Origin: Otatea glauca
Taxonomy: Eukaryota; Streptophyta; Magnoliopsida; Poales; Poaceae
Direction: 5' to 3'
Assembly: GCA_036346275.1 (NCBI GenBank)
Contig: JAYEVK010000119.1
Span: forward strand, 62,001-126,000
Length of the DNA: 64,000 bases
The translations under genes were made by a program, and so were the position numbers. Shown in pieces: positions 1 to 11,873 of this stretch (position 1 is the first letter of the stretch; each line of letters opens with the position of its first letter). Below the pieces are notes generated by a model. That model worked only from the letters and a program-made list of their open reading frames with translations. It ran no database searches and was not told the origin of the DNA.

Positions 1-95
1 CACTCAACAATTTACGAGACCACTTATGCCAGTGGTACTGGTTAGAAGTTATATCGGAGGACGGTAGGTTTAGAGATCCTGAAGCGTCCTACTAG
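1..95 (+). CDS. C-terminal exon of the CACTA-1 second gene (Ulp1-like protease gene), partial
   Basis: Reading from base 3 gives LNNLRDHLCQWYWLEVIS and then GGRFRDPEASY before a TAG at 93-95. The same exon occurs in CACTA-2 (18938 onward), where a small indel at the CTG after position 19051 moves the reading frame past this stop. Here the stop is probably the genuine end of the protein. The upstream exons, including the catalytic cysteine exon, lie left of the window. The function of this tail is unknown; it follows the C48-like protease domain. Confidence 0.6.
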   Translation, partial: LNNLRDHLCQWYWLEVISEDGRFRDPEASY

Positions 96-305
96 TCCAT
101 ATGGAAACAATATTAATTGTATATGTCAATGTGATATATATGCACGTGTACTGATTGTTAAGCATGTTTGTGTTTGTATATTGTGAATGAATGGGCTATA
201 TGTATTGTAATTTAAGTGTTCGTGTTCTATGAATGTGATATGTGCATTCTGTGTTCTGTATTGTGAATGTGATATATGCATATTGTTATTATGTGCTATT
301 TTGGA

Positions 306-1060
306 TAATATGCAAAATTGGCACACCCCCATGAGGGTCATCAGAATCGGTTCTTATGTGGAACTGATTCTGATAACCACATAATTGGAATCTGTTCTTA
401 TATATATATGATTCTGATGACGTCTCATCATAATCGGTTTTTTGAAGAAAGTGATTGTGATGACCCTATCATTAGAATCGGTTCTTATAAGGAACTGATT
501 CTGATGACTTCTCATTAGAATCAGTTCTTTTAAGCAAGCGATTGTGATGACCACATCAGTAGAATCGATTCTTTTATGGAAGCGATTGTGATGACAACAT
601 AAGTAGAATCGGTTCTTTGACGGAAGCGATTGTTATAACCATACCATTACAATCGGTTCTTGGAAGCAAGCGATTGTGATGAGACATCATTAGAATCGGT
701 TTTTTGAAGGAAGCAATTGTGATGACGCCCTCATTAGAATCGGTTCTTGTGTGGAACCGATTCTGATAACGTGGTTATCAGAATTGGTTCCACACAAGAA
801 CTGATTCTAATGATGGGGTCATCACAATCGCTTCCTTGAAAGAACCAATTCTGATGACCCTTTATCTGAATCGGTTATTTGAAAAAAACCGATTGTGATA
901 TTGTGATCATCAGAATCTGTTTCACCTAAGAACTGATTCTAATGAGGCTTTATCATAATCGGGCCAAAACCGACTGTGATAACTCCACCTCATCACTATC
1001 TAAAGACTTCGTATCGCCACTTGAACCGACTGTAATGACAAAAAAGAACCGATTCTGATG
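306..1060. repeat. Subterminal repeat array of CACTA-1 (right end), with a palindromic axis near 773
   Basis: About 18-20 units built from ATCAGAATCGGTTCTT and its partner GAAGCGATTGTGATGAC, each half resembling the inverse of the other. Around 770-775 the orientation flips: 683-772 and 775-862 are near-complete inverse complements, joined by GATAACGTGGTTATC. In Spm/En elements such repeats bind the TNPA-type protein; that role is inferred here by position only. Confidence 0.9.
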
Positions 1061-1078
1061 TACAATTCTGTAGTAATG

Positions 1079-1418
1079 ACTGGTGATTTGCTCAATTTTG
1101 CTTCATGGGAAGTATTTGGCAAAGAATGTTCCCATCTCTCTTACCTTTCGGAGTTTTCCGAAGACAATTTCATTATAGATTTTGAGTTAAGGGGAGGTTT
1201 GTTAGAGATAACTCAAATATCCAAATGGATTGCTGGTTTTATCAAAAGTTTATTAGGAGTCCAATCTCAATAAACTCAGATTCTTTTGGCTATATAAGCC
1301 ACCCCTATGTACATATAATCTTGAATAGAAATAGTGAGTTGTCTCCTGTGATTTTTTCCTCCTTCGTAAGATTTTCTCAGTTAAATCTGTCTCTAGCATT
1401 CTTGAGGAGGGGACTCGG
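1079..1418 (+). mobile_element. Copia-E fragment: LTR-like promoter/leader piece
   Basis: Sequence between the CACTA-1 end and the solo LTR insertion. It has a TATA box (GGCTATATAAGCC near 1288), a T/C-rich stretch and GAGGAGGGGACTCGG just before the 1414-1418 target duplication, as expected of the promoter and R-U5 part of an LTR. It joins, across the solo LTR, to the gag zinc-knuckle fragment at 6693-7007. Assignment to the same Copia as 6693-7007 is inference; no coding sequence is visible. Confidence 0.45.
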
Positions 1419-2299
1419 TGTAACATCCCATAAAATACAAAAATAGGGAAAAATAAAAATTTGAAAATTAAAAATAGAATTGAATAAAAATTTCAATTGG
1501 AATCAAGATTTTGATTTTAAACAATATCTTTTATTCTTTTCTTGCATTTTAATCTTAAGAGAAGGGGAATAGCAATATTAAAACTATTTCTTCCAAAACA
1601 AACAAACTATAAAAATGAATTTGAGATGTCACCTTTAATTTGGATTTTAATTTTCTGAGTTTTCTAAATTATTGATTCTTCTTGAGTTTTTACATTGAAA
1701 GAAAAAGTAATGTATATTGAAATGGTAAAATGGTAAAAGTAAAAAGATAAAAATCCAAAATCAATAAACTTTGTAAAAATCTCAGATAAATCCCAGATCC
1801 ATCCAGGATCCTGATGATGCAACTTGCACTGATTTGGATCAATAAAATAAATTTAAAGACACAAGTAATCATGAGGAGATAAATCAAAATCTGAACCCAT
1901 AAGATTTCTTCAGAAGCTGTCTGACCTTAACATGGGTTAAACATTTTAACCATGCTGACATCTTAACTTAACCCATCCCTGGTAAAAATATCAAGAATGT
2001 ATCCAAGTATTTGTTAATTTTAGAAATTCAAAAACATACAATCAGAAAAGCTGGAAAATGCAATGTCAGAATTATCAGAAATTAAATATCATATATAAAA
2101 TCATGAACATTTTATACAAGGTATATAATATTAATATAAATCCTATAAAAAAGTTTCATAAAATAATAAACCAATTTTACCCTCAATTAAATAAAAATCA
2201 TAATCAGTAAAAATCTATAACAGTGCATTGTCAGATTTTTAGGAATATTTTTACTCATCAAATTTATCTAAAACTTTTACCAGACCCTCACATTTACCT

Positions 2300-3480
2300 T
2301 GACGACTTACAAAAAAATTTACATAAAAACTTGAACTAATATGTTTACCCAAAACACGATTTCTACCTCGACCTGTCCAGAATGCTCATGCAGGTTGCCA
2401 AAGCGTTTCACTGACTCATGGGCCCATCTTGGCCAGCTGTCCCCTGTGCCGACTTCGCCCTGCCAACTACCCCCACATGTCAGCCACCTTCTCCATTTTT
2501 CCCCTCTCTTATTCCCCGCTGCTCTCTCTCTTTCCTCGCTTGCAATGACAGTGGTCGCCTCTCGGTAGAGCAGCAGTGCCATATCAACCTTGTCTCCTCT
2601 GCGCCGCAACTCGCAGCCCAAGGCAACGATCGGCCAACCCTCTAATAGCCTGTTGTCATGGCCGAGAACACGCGCGCAAATCCAACCGACCAGCCGCCAT
2701 TTGCTCCGTGTTCAAACACTGCAATCACCGACTTTGCCATCTATTTAAGCATAGCATTAGGTGCGCAATGCCTCAACTAGTCACATTGCCACTTCAAAGC
2801 TCGCCACCTTCTTCCTTTCTCAGAGCAATCCCAGCCATTGCTGTTTCGGCCGAAACCTGACCGCCAAAACCGATTGCAACCAATCATCAACCACAAAGCC
2901 TCAATCTCTGATTCCTTCAACCCAGAGCAACCTCAGTGCACTAAGAACCTACCTCCGCCCCAATTGGAGTTCTTCCTCTCCGGCAAGCCCCCGCACCGTG
3001 CTTCCTCCGTCGCCTTTGCCCCCACACGGTGAGAGCTCACTCCAGTGTCTCTTTTTCATGTTTGAACCCAAAAACGAAATCACTAGGCCCTACTGATGCT
3101 CATGCGCACCTCATCTTTCACTAAATTACCTCAAAATCGAGCTTCTTATCGCGGCCATGGCGACCGTCGCCCCTTCATGGCGGCGCATCGATTCCGGTCA
3201 CCTCCGACCGAGCTATCACCACACTCGTGTGCGCAATAACGAGCTCAGGCTAGCCGTGCCACCGATTCACCTTCTCCGGCGAAGCCTCGCCGCCGACTTG
3301 CCTAAAACCAAAACTCCCTTGATTTGTCTCACTGCCGGGTGGACCCCATTTGTCAGTTTATCGCGTGGCGCAGTATCACTATCAATTGGGCCCCACATGT
3401 CGGTCTAATGCATTCGGCACCCTCTCTGCCACTCGGGCCCGCGCGTCAGCCGCTCAGAGCATGAGCCTTTTAGTGCCATG
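2300..3480. other. GC-rich segment inside LTR-F with TATA-like box
   Basis: About 1.1 kb of C-rich sequence set in an otherwise AT-rich LTR. A TATA-like TCTATTTAAGC lies near 2740, comparable to CCCTATTTAATGC near 46108 in LTR-G. Short open frames on both strands here have no recognisable domain and are attributed to composition. Likely the promoter and transcription start region of the LTR. Confidence 0.5.
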
Positions 3481-6000
3481 TGGGCCCGACCCATCAGAGC
3501 CTCAGCTCGCATGAACCAAAAATGGAAAGCGGAATTTCCGTTTTTGGCAGTCTCTCTGATTTTCAGTATTTTCAAACCCTAGAACATTTAAATGCTTATA
3601 TCTTTTGCATTTCAGCTCCAAATGAAATGAAGTAAATTTATAAATTCATGATAAATCATGTAGATTCATAATATGCAAAATTATTTATATTTTGACTTGT
3701 TTTATATCATTTTCTAAAGAAAGTTGTTTCCAATGCATTGAATATTCAAATATGAATATCTTTTGCAAAAATGATTCAAATCATATCAAACCAGTTTCTA
3801 TGTGTTTAGAAATTAGTAATATACCTAGATATGCAAAAAAATTTAAAATTGAATCTATTTTGAATTAAATTTGAAGATAGATTACTTTCCAATGAATAGA
3901 GATCAAAATAAATATAACTTAAAGCATACAAGTTCAAATAATGGTAAAATGATTCCTAGATCCTTAATAAACCATAATAACCCTGTTATGTAAGAATATC
4001 TCATGTTTGTGCATATTTGAATTAAGTACATATTAGATCTTAATGTTCATTTATATGAAGCACATCTCGGATAAAAGCAAAATATTGTGAAACCAACTTT
4101 AAAACACTTTTAGTGATGTCCCATGCTAATGCCAAAAAAATGGATAAATAATCGTATAAGGTACAGTCGCAAACTAAGAATTAAAACTGAACCTTTATCG
4201 TGTAAACTATAAAATTATTTAAGCATTTTCAACAGCCCGTAGAATATCTCGTCTTAATGCAAATTTTATGAAGATCAGTCTAGGAATAATATTTAAGATA
4301 TGTACTACCATAATCTAGAAAAATATTCTTATTACAATTTGCTTTGCATCTGAACCCGGCTAACCCAATACCCTTAAGTAATATGGTTGTCTTAACCCTT
4401 AATATCATATAAGCTTTCTCAACAATAAATATAATGTCTCGCCTAAATACTAAAATATATGAAATCAGCTTAGAAATGTTATTTAAAGTATAGACTATCC
4501 TATTCTGAAGAAATAATCTTATTTCATCATGTTTTGCATATAAATCCTAATAGCCAAATAACCTTAAGCAATATGATTTCTAAACTTCATATCATGAATA
4601 AACGAACTCGAAAACAATGAAGAAATCTATAATTAAGATATTTGTATCACCAGAACCTTCTTAAAAACCATAAATAAATCCAGTAACCTAGCTCAATAGA
4701 TATAACATATTCAAAGTCACTTCTTATGCAAAATCACTTAAGGAATTAAGTGCTTTTCGCATAACCCTTTAATTTGTGTTTTACTTCTATTAATCTAAAT
4801 AATTTTTGCATCTATAATTCGAAGTTATAAATACAAGAATTCATAATTTTAGCCTCTTGAATTCGTAATTCAAGAATAGGTAATCTATCAAAGAAACCAT
4901 GTTTGTTCATCATAAAAGTCATTAACAAAACAAATATATAATTAACTGAATCATGAGGTCTTGAAATCATAATTCTAACCCTAAAACATTCCTATTTTCT
5001 TTAGTGAATCTTTATTTGGTTTTCTGTCTATTTTGTTTTTGCCCTTATTAAAGTTGAATATTTGCTATATTTCCGATTGAACAACGTGTAGAATTCGACG
5101 TCGCTACCTCCGTCGGCCGTGGCTTCGTCTTCGTTGTAAGCAATAAATAAACAAGGCAAGCACCCCCTTTGATCATATTGATCCCAGTTTTATAAATGTT
5201 TTCAGTAAATCTTTTACTGCATACGTTACTTTATTAAAGTCTGCTATATTATGGATATTGGTAGTTGTACCTGTAGTTTCATAGAACTTTTTTGATAAGT
5301 ATGGATTTGTGAACCTTGATAACCCTAGAATAACATAAACAGTATTTAATGTCAGTTTGGGTTACTCACACTTAGTGTTAGGCTTAGCCATGCTTAAAGG
5401 AACATAAAACTTTGACATTATTAAAAATATTGGATATGACATTTATTGGGTATGATCTTTCTTTATGGTTGGTATTTTGATCAAAAATGAAAATAAAACT
5501 ATGGTTTTGATGCGGGCAATTATTGGCAATAGCCAGGTGTACAAGGGACTTGTACGTAGTGTAGGGGGAGATTATTGCCCGTGTCGGATTAAGGACCGAA
5601 CTACCTGTTCGTTAAACCCAAGAATTACCGTACAACCACAATTGCTGGTATGAGACAGCCTTAAACCAATTAAGTTATCTGGTTTAACTTTGCACATTGG
5701 TAGGCGGAGTAGTCTGAGCTTCTTGATGACTAGTTGCTCGGGCGCCACACCGAGGTGTTGGGAGTCACGTTTGTTGATACAACGTGTACGCCATACTATG
5801 GATATGCTTATTCATTACTGTGCAGTGACTGTACAAATATTTACACCATAGTACGGATTTATCGACACCGGGCTGGTGCAAAGTTAACTTAGATAATGTA
5901 AAGGTTTTCGTCATGAACACTCTGGCCACTACGCCAAAGGTGCATGAAATATGCGGCAAAAAGAAAAGGTCATGACTTGTGGGTAAAGATGTACACCTCT
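3481..6000. other. AT-rich interior of LTR-F, no gene seen
   Basis: Mostly A+T-rich, no coding domain on either strand. 5085-5170 contains a short GC-rich stretch then GGCAAG...TTGATCATATTGAT, matching GGCAAG...TTAATCATATTGAA near 47283 in LTR-G, a conserved LTR block. Confidence 0.6.
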
Positions 6001-6692
6001 GCAGAGTGTGAAACTTTTCGAAAAGCCGTTCTCGTGGTTATGGGAATCTTGATGCGCCAGCACTAGTTAGATGGTTTTTATTTTCATAAAATCTGGTTTC
6101 CACCGTATGTCAGTGGGAATGGTTCGTGGATATGGTCATGATACCCAGGTACATGAGACTTATTTATGCTATTATTCGGTTACTTTTCGTATTAAATTGC
6201 TTTTACTTAAATTCCATTTTGCAAACTACTATTATGTATTTACATTTCAAATTGGCTTTATGCAAATTAACCATAGTAGCCTTTCCTTTGAAATGGCTTG
6301 CATATAATTTAGGTTTTGCAAAAGTCTTGCGGAGTACGAAAGTACTCACCCTTGCTTAATTGTTGTTTTTAGGTGAAGAATCAGATTAGCTCGATGAAAC
6401 ATAATTGTCACAGGATTCGAGAATGTTAACGATGAAGCTTTTCTAGGGATTATGCCTTGTCAGTTGCCTGAGGGTTGGATGGGCACACTACAAGACTTTT
6501 GAATCTTTCCGCTGCACTTCACTCTGTATTGTAAGATTTTATTGTATAAATTACCATTATCATTTGTAATAAAGAGTATGGATGTGATACCAATTGTTGT
6601 AAATGTGCGTGTTAGCCACTAATCATGGGACTAGTACTGTATGCACATGAGATTTCTATTTTTACATTTATGTGAAAATGGGGGTCATTACA

Positions 6693-7007
6693 CTCGGTTG
6701 TCTAATCAAGTGTTATGACCTGTGGGCACTAATATGCGTGCCGCTTTTTCTTCACAAGCTCCAACCCCACGTTCTGCCATTTCTAAGGATGATCAAGCAA
6801 ATGCTACAAAGTTTTGAGTACAAGAGGAAAGCAAGAGTAATATGCGATCATTGCAAGAAAACTGGTCACATAAAGAAGAATTACTTTGAGTTGATTGGAT
6901 ATCCACTTGGTTGGAAGCAACAACAACATGCAAGGCATAATTTCGGTGATGCTCGAGGGAATAAGCAAGATCGGGTACGTGTCTCTTCAACCACCGGTGA
7001 ACTTTAG
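6693..7007 (+). pseudogene. Copia-E gag fragment with zinc knuckle
   Basis: The frame around 6845-6925 gives CDHCKKTGHIKKNYFELIGYP, a Copia gag zinc knuckle of the CX2CX4H type with the last cysteine replaced (N-Y in place of C). Upstream gag is missing. The frame ends GEL-TAG at 7005-7007, and that TAG is repeated at 19948-19950 after CACTA-2, where the same frame continues into the protease region. This is a dead Copia remnant. Confidence 0.75.
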
Positions 7008-7017
7008 GCGGTACTAC

Positions 7018-7578
7018 AGAATGGTACATCACTATCGCTTCATCTGTGTCGGTTCTTAAGTTTTTAGGAAAAAATGATTGTGATAGATGACTTAGGAGAG
7101 GCATTAATCATAATCACTATCGGTTCTCGGGTTAGAAGTGATAGTGATGTAGATTAGGAACATCACAATCGGTTCTTATGCGAGAAGTGATAGTGATGTG
7201 CATTATCATCACTATCGGTTTTATATAAAAGCGATAGTGATGAGCCCGTCACATCACTATCGGTTCTTATCGAAGCGATAGTGATGATAATCGCACATCA
7301 CTATCGCCGCATGAAAAGAACCGATAGTGATAACAACGATAACAGCGTGTCATCACTATCGGTTCTTTGCGAAGCGATAGTGATGTGCGATATCATCACT
7401 ATCGCTTCTTTGATAAGAACCGATAGTGATGTGTGCGGCTCATCACTATCGCTTACGGGAACCGATTGTGATGACTATGATAATCACTATCGCTTGGCTT
7501 ATAAGAACCGACTGTGATGTGCATAATCACATCACTATCGCTTTTTATATGAGAACCGATAGTGATGTGCCCGTTAGG
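7018..7578. repeat. Left subterminal repeat array of CACTA-2
   Basis: About 14 near-palindromic units of the form CATCACTATCGGTTCTT...GAAGCGATAGTGATG. The core (ATCACTATCGG) differs from the right-end core (ATCAGAATCGG), so the two ends are distinguishable. Presumed transposase/TNPA binding region. Confidence 0.9.
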
Positions 7579-8683
7579 TTATTTATACCACTCAAGCTGA
7601 ACTCTTCTCTGTTATTGTTCCAGAGGAGGTTTCTCCGCCGCCACCAGAAAAAATAGCTCATATTCTGTGGTTGGAAGCAATACTTGGGTGAGAAAATTTG
7701 AAATCCTCAAAGGTGGGTGTTAAGAGGGTTAATTTGAAGCCCTAACTTGAGGAGATTTCCCCTCATTTTGCATAATTTGTGGTTTTCTTTAAAATGTGAG
7801 CATTCCTTCAAACCCCTTTAATTTTGCACTATGTAATTTTGATATGTCGCGAAGAAAGTCTAGATTGCACTGGTATTGTGTATGTCCTATCAGATTTCAC
7901 ACCCTTTATTTCACAAGCATGTACACACATGTATTTAATTATCTTAATTTGTAGTGCTTTGATGTTAATATGGAATTATTATTGTTGTCACCTCATGAAT
8001 GCTAGAGTTTAGGGTGCGGAACCTACGTCTCCTGTTCGAGGATGCTTGTTTATAAATATGCCGAACGAAATGGCATATTTATAAGCGAGCAGTCTCGAAT
8101 TGTCCACGTTCTTTGGACAGTTCGAGGATATGTGCTTCGGGCAAGTTCCTAAGCTGTGTTGTACAACTGCAGAGTAGAGATTTCGGTAGCGTCTCCCTGG
8201 TATTCTCCAGATACACACCCCTCTTGACCTGTTGTCGAGGCGTGTATATGGAGAATAGCGAGATCTTGCCAAATTTTCTCTGAGTTGTAAAGCGGCTTAG
8301 GAACTTGTCGGAACCACATATCCTCGAATGGGATTAGGACCAAACCTATTTAGAGATTAGGAGTCATCGTTGGTACCCTTGTTCTGTTTCATTGTAGTCA
8401 AAAGATCTGTAGGCTACTGCACTATATAATTAGATTGTTTGATATCATTGTACGTTGATGTTAAAAATGTATGTCTCCTATCTAGGGAATTGGAAGCTCT
8501 AAACCAGAGAAGAATCTAGGTATCGATTGGGAGAACACATTTTATATATCTTGCAGGAACTTGCAGTCCTCTATTTTGCAAAGGTAATATTAAATGAAAT
8601 GATGTCTCAATATTTCAAATAACTAGCTAGCTTGCTGTCGCTCCAGTTCTTCCTTAATTTATTGTGTGAATTTTAATTGCAGA
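7579..8683 (+). other. CACTA-2 leader region upstream of TNP2
   Basis: No coding domain. Starts with a pyrimidine-rich stretch and TCTCCGCCGCCACCAG near 7630, looking like a transcribed leader, and ends in a splice acceptor TTTAATTGCAG at 8673-8683 directly before ATG. Contains the hairpin module at 8018-8361. Confidence 0.5.
8018..8361 (+). other. Hairpin module copy 1 (multi-stem foldback)
   Basis: Three successive stems: 8050-8062 with 8072-8084 (13 bp perfect), 8096-8106 with 8114-8124 (11 bp with one G-T), and a long imperfect hairpin 8121-8328 whose ends read TTCGAGGATATGTG and CACATATCCTCGAA, loop near 8224-8243. A second diverged copy lies at 15402-15742; 8311-8361 is identical to 15691-15741. 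Could be a small-RNA precursor, an RNA regulatory element or a duplicated foldback element. Not recognised as a named miRNA. Confidence 0.75.
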
Positions 8684-11600
8684 TGGACCGTAAGGAATGG
8701 ATGTATGACAAAAGTCGTGTGAGTCTTTGAATTTGGAGGGTGTTAAGGAGTTCAAAAAATTGCGAATAGGGACGGGGTGAGGAGGGTGTAAACTTCATAT
8801 CTTGTCCTTGCATTGATTGCACCAATCGAGAAGATTTAACAACTCGGCTCAAATCGAGGACCACCTGATTCGACGTGGCTTCGTGAGGAATTACACGTGT
8901 TGGATCCATCACGGGGAGACAGGTAGTACCCTTCCGATATGCAACAAAGACACGGTGGAACCAGATGATGAGTTGCAGCTTGATATATTTGAGGAGGAGA
9001 ATTTAGAGCAAATGTTGCGGGATGTGGAGGGTAATTACGGAAGAGAGTTTGAAAAGTTTAAAAGCTTGATGGAAGGCGATGCCAAACCACTGTTCACAAG
9101 TTGCAAGCGAGAATACACCAAGTTGGGTTCGGTCCTTGCATTGTTGAATTGAAGGCAAAACACCGTTGGGCGGATACAAGTTTCAATGCACTTCTAGTTC
9201 TTCTATCGGATCCGCTCCGGAGAAGCGAGTTGCCAACAAGCATTTATGAAGTGAAGAAGCTACTATGTCCCATGGGAATGGAAATAGAAAGGATACATGC
9301 ATGTCAGAATGATTGCATCTTGTCAATAACGCACATCGGGAGCTACGTGTGTCCGGTTTGCGGTGTGCCCGGTACAAACAAGCGGAGAAGTGTAGCGACA
9401 AGAAGCGTAAAGTCGGGCAACGACGGTGAAGAGGTCACTCTGGTACACGGCCAAGGTATTGTGGTACTTGCCCATCATTCCCCGTCTGGAGCGGTTGTTT
9501 GCAAATCCCAGAGAGGCAAAATTGTTGCGTTGGCATTATGAGTCTCGGAAGGAAGATGGCAAGCTGAGACACCCTGCTGATTCGGCTCAATGGAGAAACA
9601 TCGATTGGAAACATGAGGAGTTTGGTGCCGAAATAAGGAATATAAGATTTGGGTTGAGTACCGACGGAATGAATCCATTTGGTAACATGTATCGTCACAC
9701 AAAGACTGCCGATTCTGTTGTGCATCTACAACCTCCCTCCTTGGTTATGTATGAAGCGGAAGTATATCATGATGTCATTACTAATCTCGGGACCCAAACA
9801 GCAGGGAAATGATATTGATGTATACCTTGCACCTTGATCGAGGACTTGGTAAAATTGTGAAATGAGGGGTCGTGGTGTGGGATGCGTACAAAAGAGAGCA
9901 TTTCACCCTACGGGCTATGGTATTTTGCACCATAAATGATTTCCGGCCCTTGGTAATTTGGCGGGTTCTGATACAAAAGGAGCCAAAGCGTGTCCTATTT
10001 GTGAAGAGGAGGCGAGAGTCTATGGCTGCGAATTCTAAGAAAGCGTGTATATGGGTCACCGTAGGTTTCTACCTCGAAGTCATCGATACAGTAAGATGGA
10101 TTACAAGTTTGATGGGAAGAGGAAGTCCGTTCGACACCGCAACCTATGAGTGGAAGGCAAGTATATTCACGTGTAGAGGATATCGATGTTCAATATGGAA
10201 AGAGCCGTAAATCTGTTCGTCTAAGGACAATTTGGAAGAAGAGATCAATATTTTGGGACTTACCGTCTTTGGAAGGAGTTAGATGTCCGACATTGTATTG
10301 ATGTCATGCATGTTGAGAAGAATGTCTGCGATAATTTGGTTGGCATCCTGCTGAACATACCTGGGAAGACCAAGGATGGTGTAAATGCTCGTCATGACAT
10401 AGCCTACATGGGAATCAGGCCAAGCCTTGCAGTGATAGAGGAGGATGGAAAAGGTCCGTACATCCCTGCTGCATGCTACACCCTGTCCAAGAAGGAGAAA
10501 GAAGATCTCTGCAAATGTCTCCAAGGTATTAAAGTTCCATCTGGCTACTCCGCAAACATTAAGAAGCTTGTGTCCATGGATGATTTGAAGTTGTTGGGCA
10601 TGAAGTCCCACATCGCCATGTCTTGATGACCCAAATGCTCCCGATTGCAATCGAAATATTACGCAGAGGATGTCGGGTTGGCAATCACGAAGCTGTATTT
10701 TTTCTTCAATGCGATCTCCTGCAAAGTTATTGACCCCGATGTGCTAGACAACTTACAGAGTGAGGTGGTGCAGACTCTGTGTCAGCTTGAGATGCATTTC
10801 CCACCGTCGTTCTTCGACGTAATGGTCCACCTTGTTGTTCACCTTGTCGAGAGATTAAGATATGTGGACCTCCTTTCCTCGTTACATGTATCCGTTCGAG
10901 AGGTACATGGGTATTTTAAAGTCCTACGTGAGGAATCGGTCAAAGCACGAGGTAGTATTGTTGAAGGTTATGGGGATGAAGAGGTCATTGAGTTACGTGT
11001 GGACTACCTAGGTAGAAGACAAGCAATTGGCGTTCTGTATCTCGTCATGAGGCGGACTTGTGGCAAAGGAACCGTTGGGTCCAAACTAATGAGTCAGAGG
11101 TTTGATATGTATTGCAAGGCACATTTGTGATCTTGCGTAACAGTGCAGTTCGTCCATACATCGAGCAGCATAAGTTGATATTACAGGAAGAGAATCCACA
11201 AATGGATGAGCTTTCCATCGCACAAGAACACAATGATCGATTCCTCACATGGTTCAAAGAAAAAGCGGAGGTCTCCTTTAGTGAGAATGTAAAATGGTTG
11301 GCTGACGGACCAAGATTTAATGTACAGACATGGCGAGGATCGATATTAATGGTTACACCTTTTACCTTTGAGAGTCAAGATGCTAAGAGTACTGTCCAAA
11401 ATAGTGGTGTGAGCATAAATGCTTTCTCCGATTATCATCACTCGCAAAGAGTCTCCCCAACAACAATGAACTCCTACTATGGGTTAATCGAAGAAATTTG
11501 GGAGCTCGATTACGGAATATACCAAGTTCCCTTGTTCCGATGTAAGTGGGTAGGACTTTCACATGGAGTGAAGGTCGACAAGAGAGGCTTTACTATTGTG

Positions 11601-11873
11601 GATCTCAGTAGACTTGCCTACAAAGATGACCCGTTCGTCCTTGCGAAGCAAACAACTCAAGTCTTCTACGTGCGTGATCCGTCCAATCCGAGGTGGCACG
11701 TTGTTCTTCATGGCAAGAGACGGATCGTAGGAGTTGAAGATGTTGTAGATGAAGAAGAGTATAACCAATTCGATGAGATACCTTCATTTGCAGATGGGGC
11801 CTGTCTTAGTGGGGATGACGACACTCATGGAGCCAATTACATGCGAGTAGATCATCATGAGCAGCGATTGTAA
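8684..11873 (+). pseudogene. TNP2/TNPD-like CACTA transposase (frame-disrupted)
   Basis: Encodes the catalytic transposase of a CACTA element, which cuts at the terminal inverted repeats. ATG at 8684 follows the acceptor TTTAATTGCAG and begins MDRKEWMYDKSR, the usual Transpos_assoc start; that domain continues with EDHLIRRGFVRNYTCWIHHG (near 8850-8915). The Transposase_21 region follows (KKLLCPMG...IHACQNDCI near 9250-9320; STDGMNPFGNM near 9658-9690). DUF4218 starts MHVEKNVCDNL at 10306 and includes YTLSKKEKEDLCKCL; DUF4216 covers about 11400-11790 (VKVDKRGFTIVDLSRLAY). Stop at 11871-11873. At least six frame changes separate these blocks and an intron is possible near 10210-10270. Breaks may be partly base-calling artefacts, so 'pseudogene' is provisional. 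Confidence 0.85.

Larger units (their letters stand above)
1..1078 (+). mobile_element. CACTA-1: right (3') end of a CACTA transposon, cut by window start
   Basis: Positions 1-300 are nearly the same as 18972-19310 of CACTA-2, and 306-1060 is the same kind of subterminal repeat array, so this is a second member of that family in the same orientation. The terminus reads TTCTGTAGTAATG at 1066-1078, the reverse complement of a CACTACTACAGAA-type CACTA end with one change. The rest of the element lies outside the window. Sequence after 1078 is unrelated to the element, which supports the boundary. Confidence 0.85.
1419..6692 (+). mobile_element. LTR-F: 5.3 kb solo LTR, TGTAACATCCC family
   Basis: Starts TGTAACATCCCATAAAATAC and ends GGGGGTCATTACA, that is TG...CA. 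It is flanked by an exact 5 bp target duplication CTCGG (1414-1418 and 6693-6697), so it is complete. Motifs near 5985-6035 (CTTGTGGGTAAAG, then CTGCAGAGTGTGAAAC) match positions near 48075-48115 of LTR-G, showing a shared LTR superfamily, probably Gypsy. No gag-pol is present, so it is a solo LTR left by LTR-LTR recombination. It is 2 kb longer than LTR-G/H, so an unrecognised internal insertion or a different subfamily is possible. Confidence 0.85.

Noticed and set aside
306..1060. CRISPR-like array of spaced repeats
   Set aside because: Units are inverted pairs without unique spacers, next to a CACTA terminus, in plant DNA.
2319..3408. Several 60-111 codon frames as host genes
   Set aside because: They lie inside a solo LTR with exact TSD and occur on both strands in C-rich DNA; no domains.
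8018..8361. Identification of the hairpin as miR820, known from rice CACTA elements
   Set aside because: The mature miR820 sequence is not visible in either arm; only the location is similar.
8684..11873. Firm call of a dead transposase from its frameshifts
   Set aside because: Indels at CHG sites elsewhere look artefactual, so the number of real disruptions cannot be judged from this sequence.
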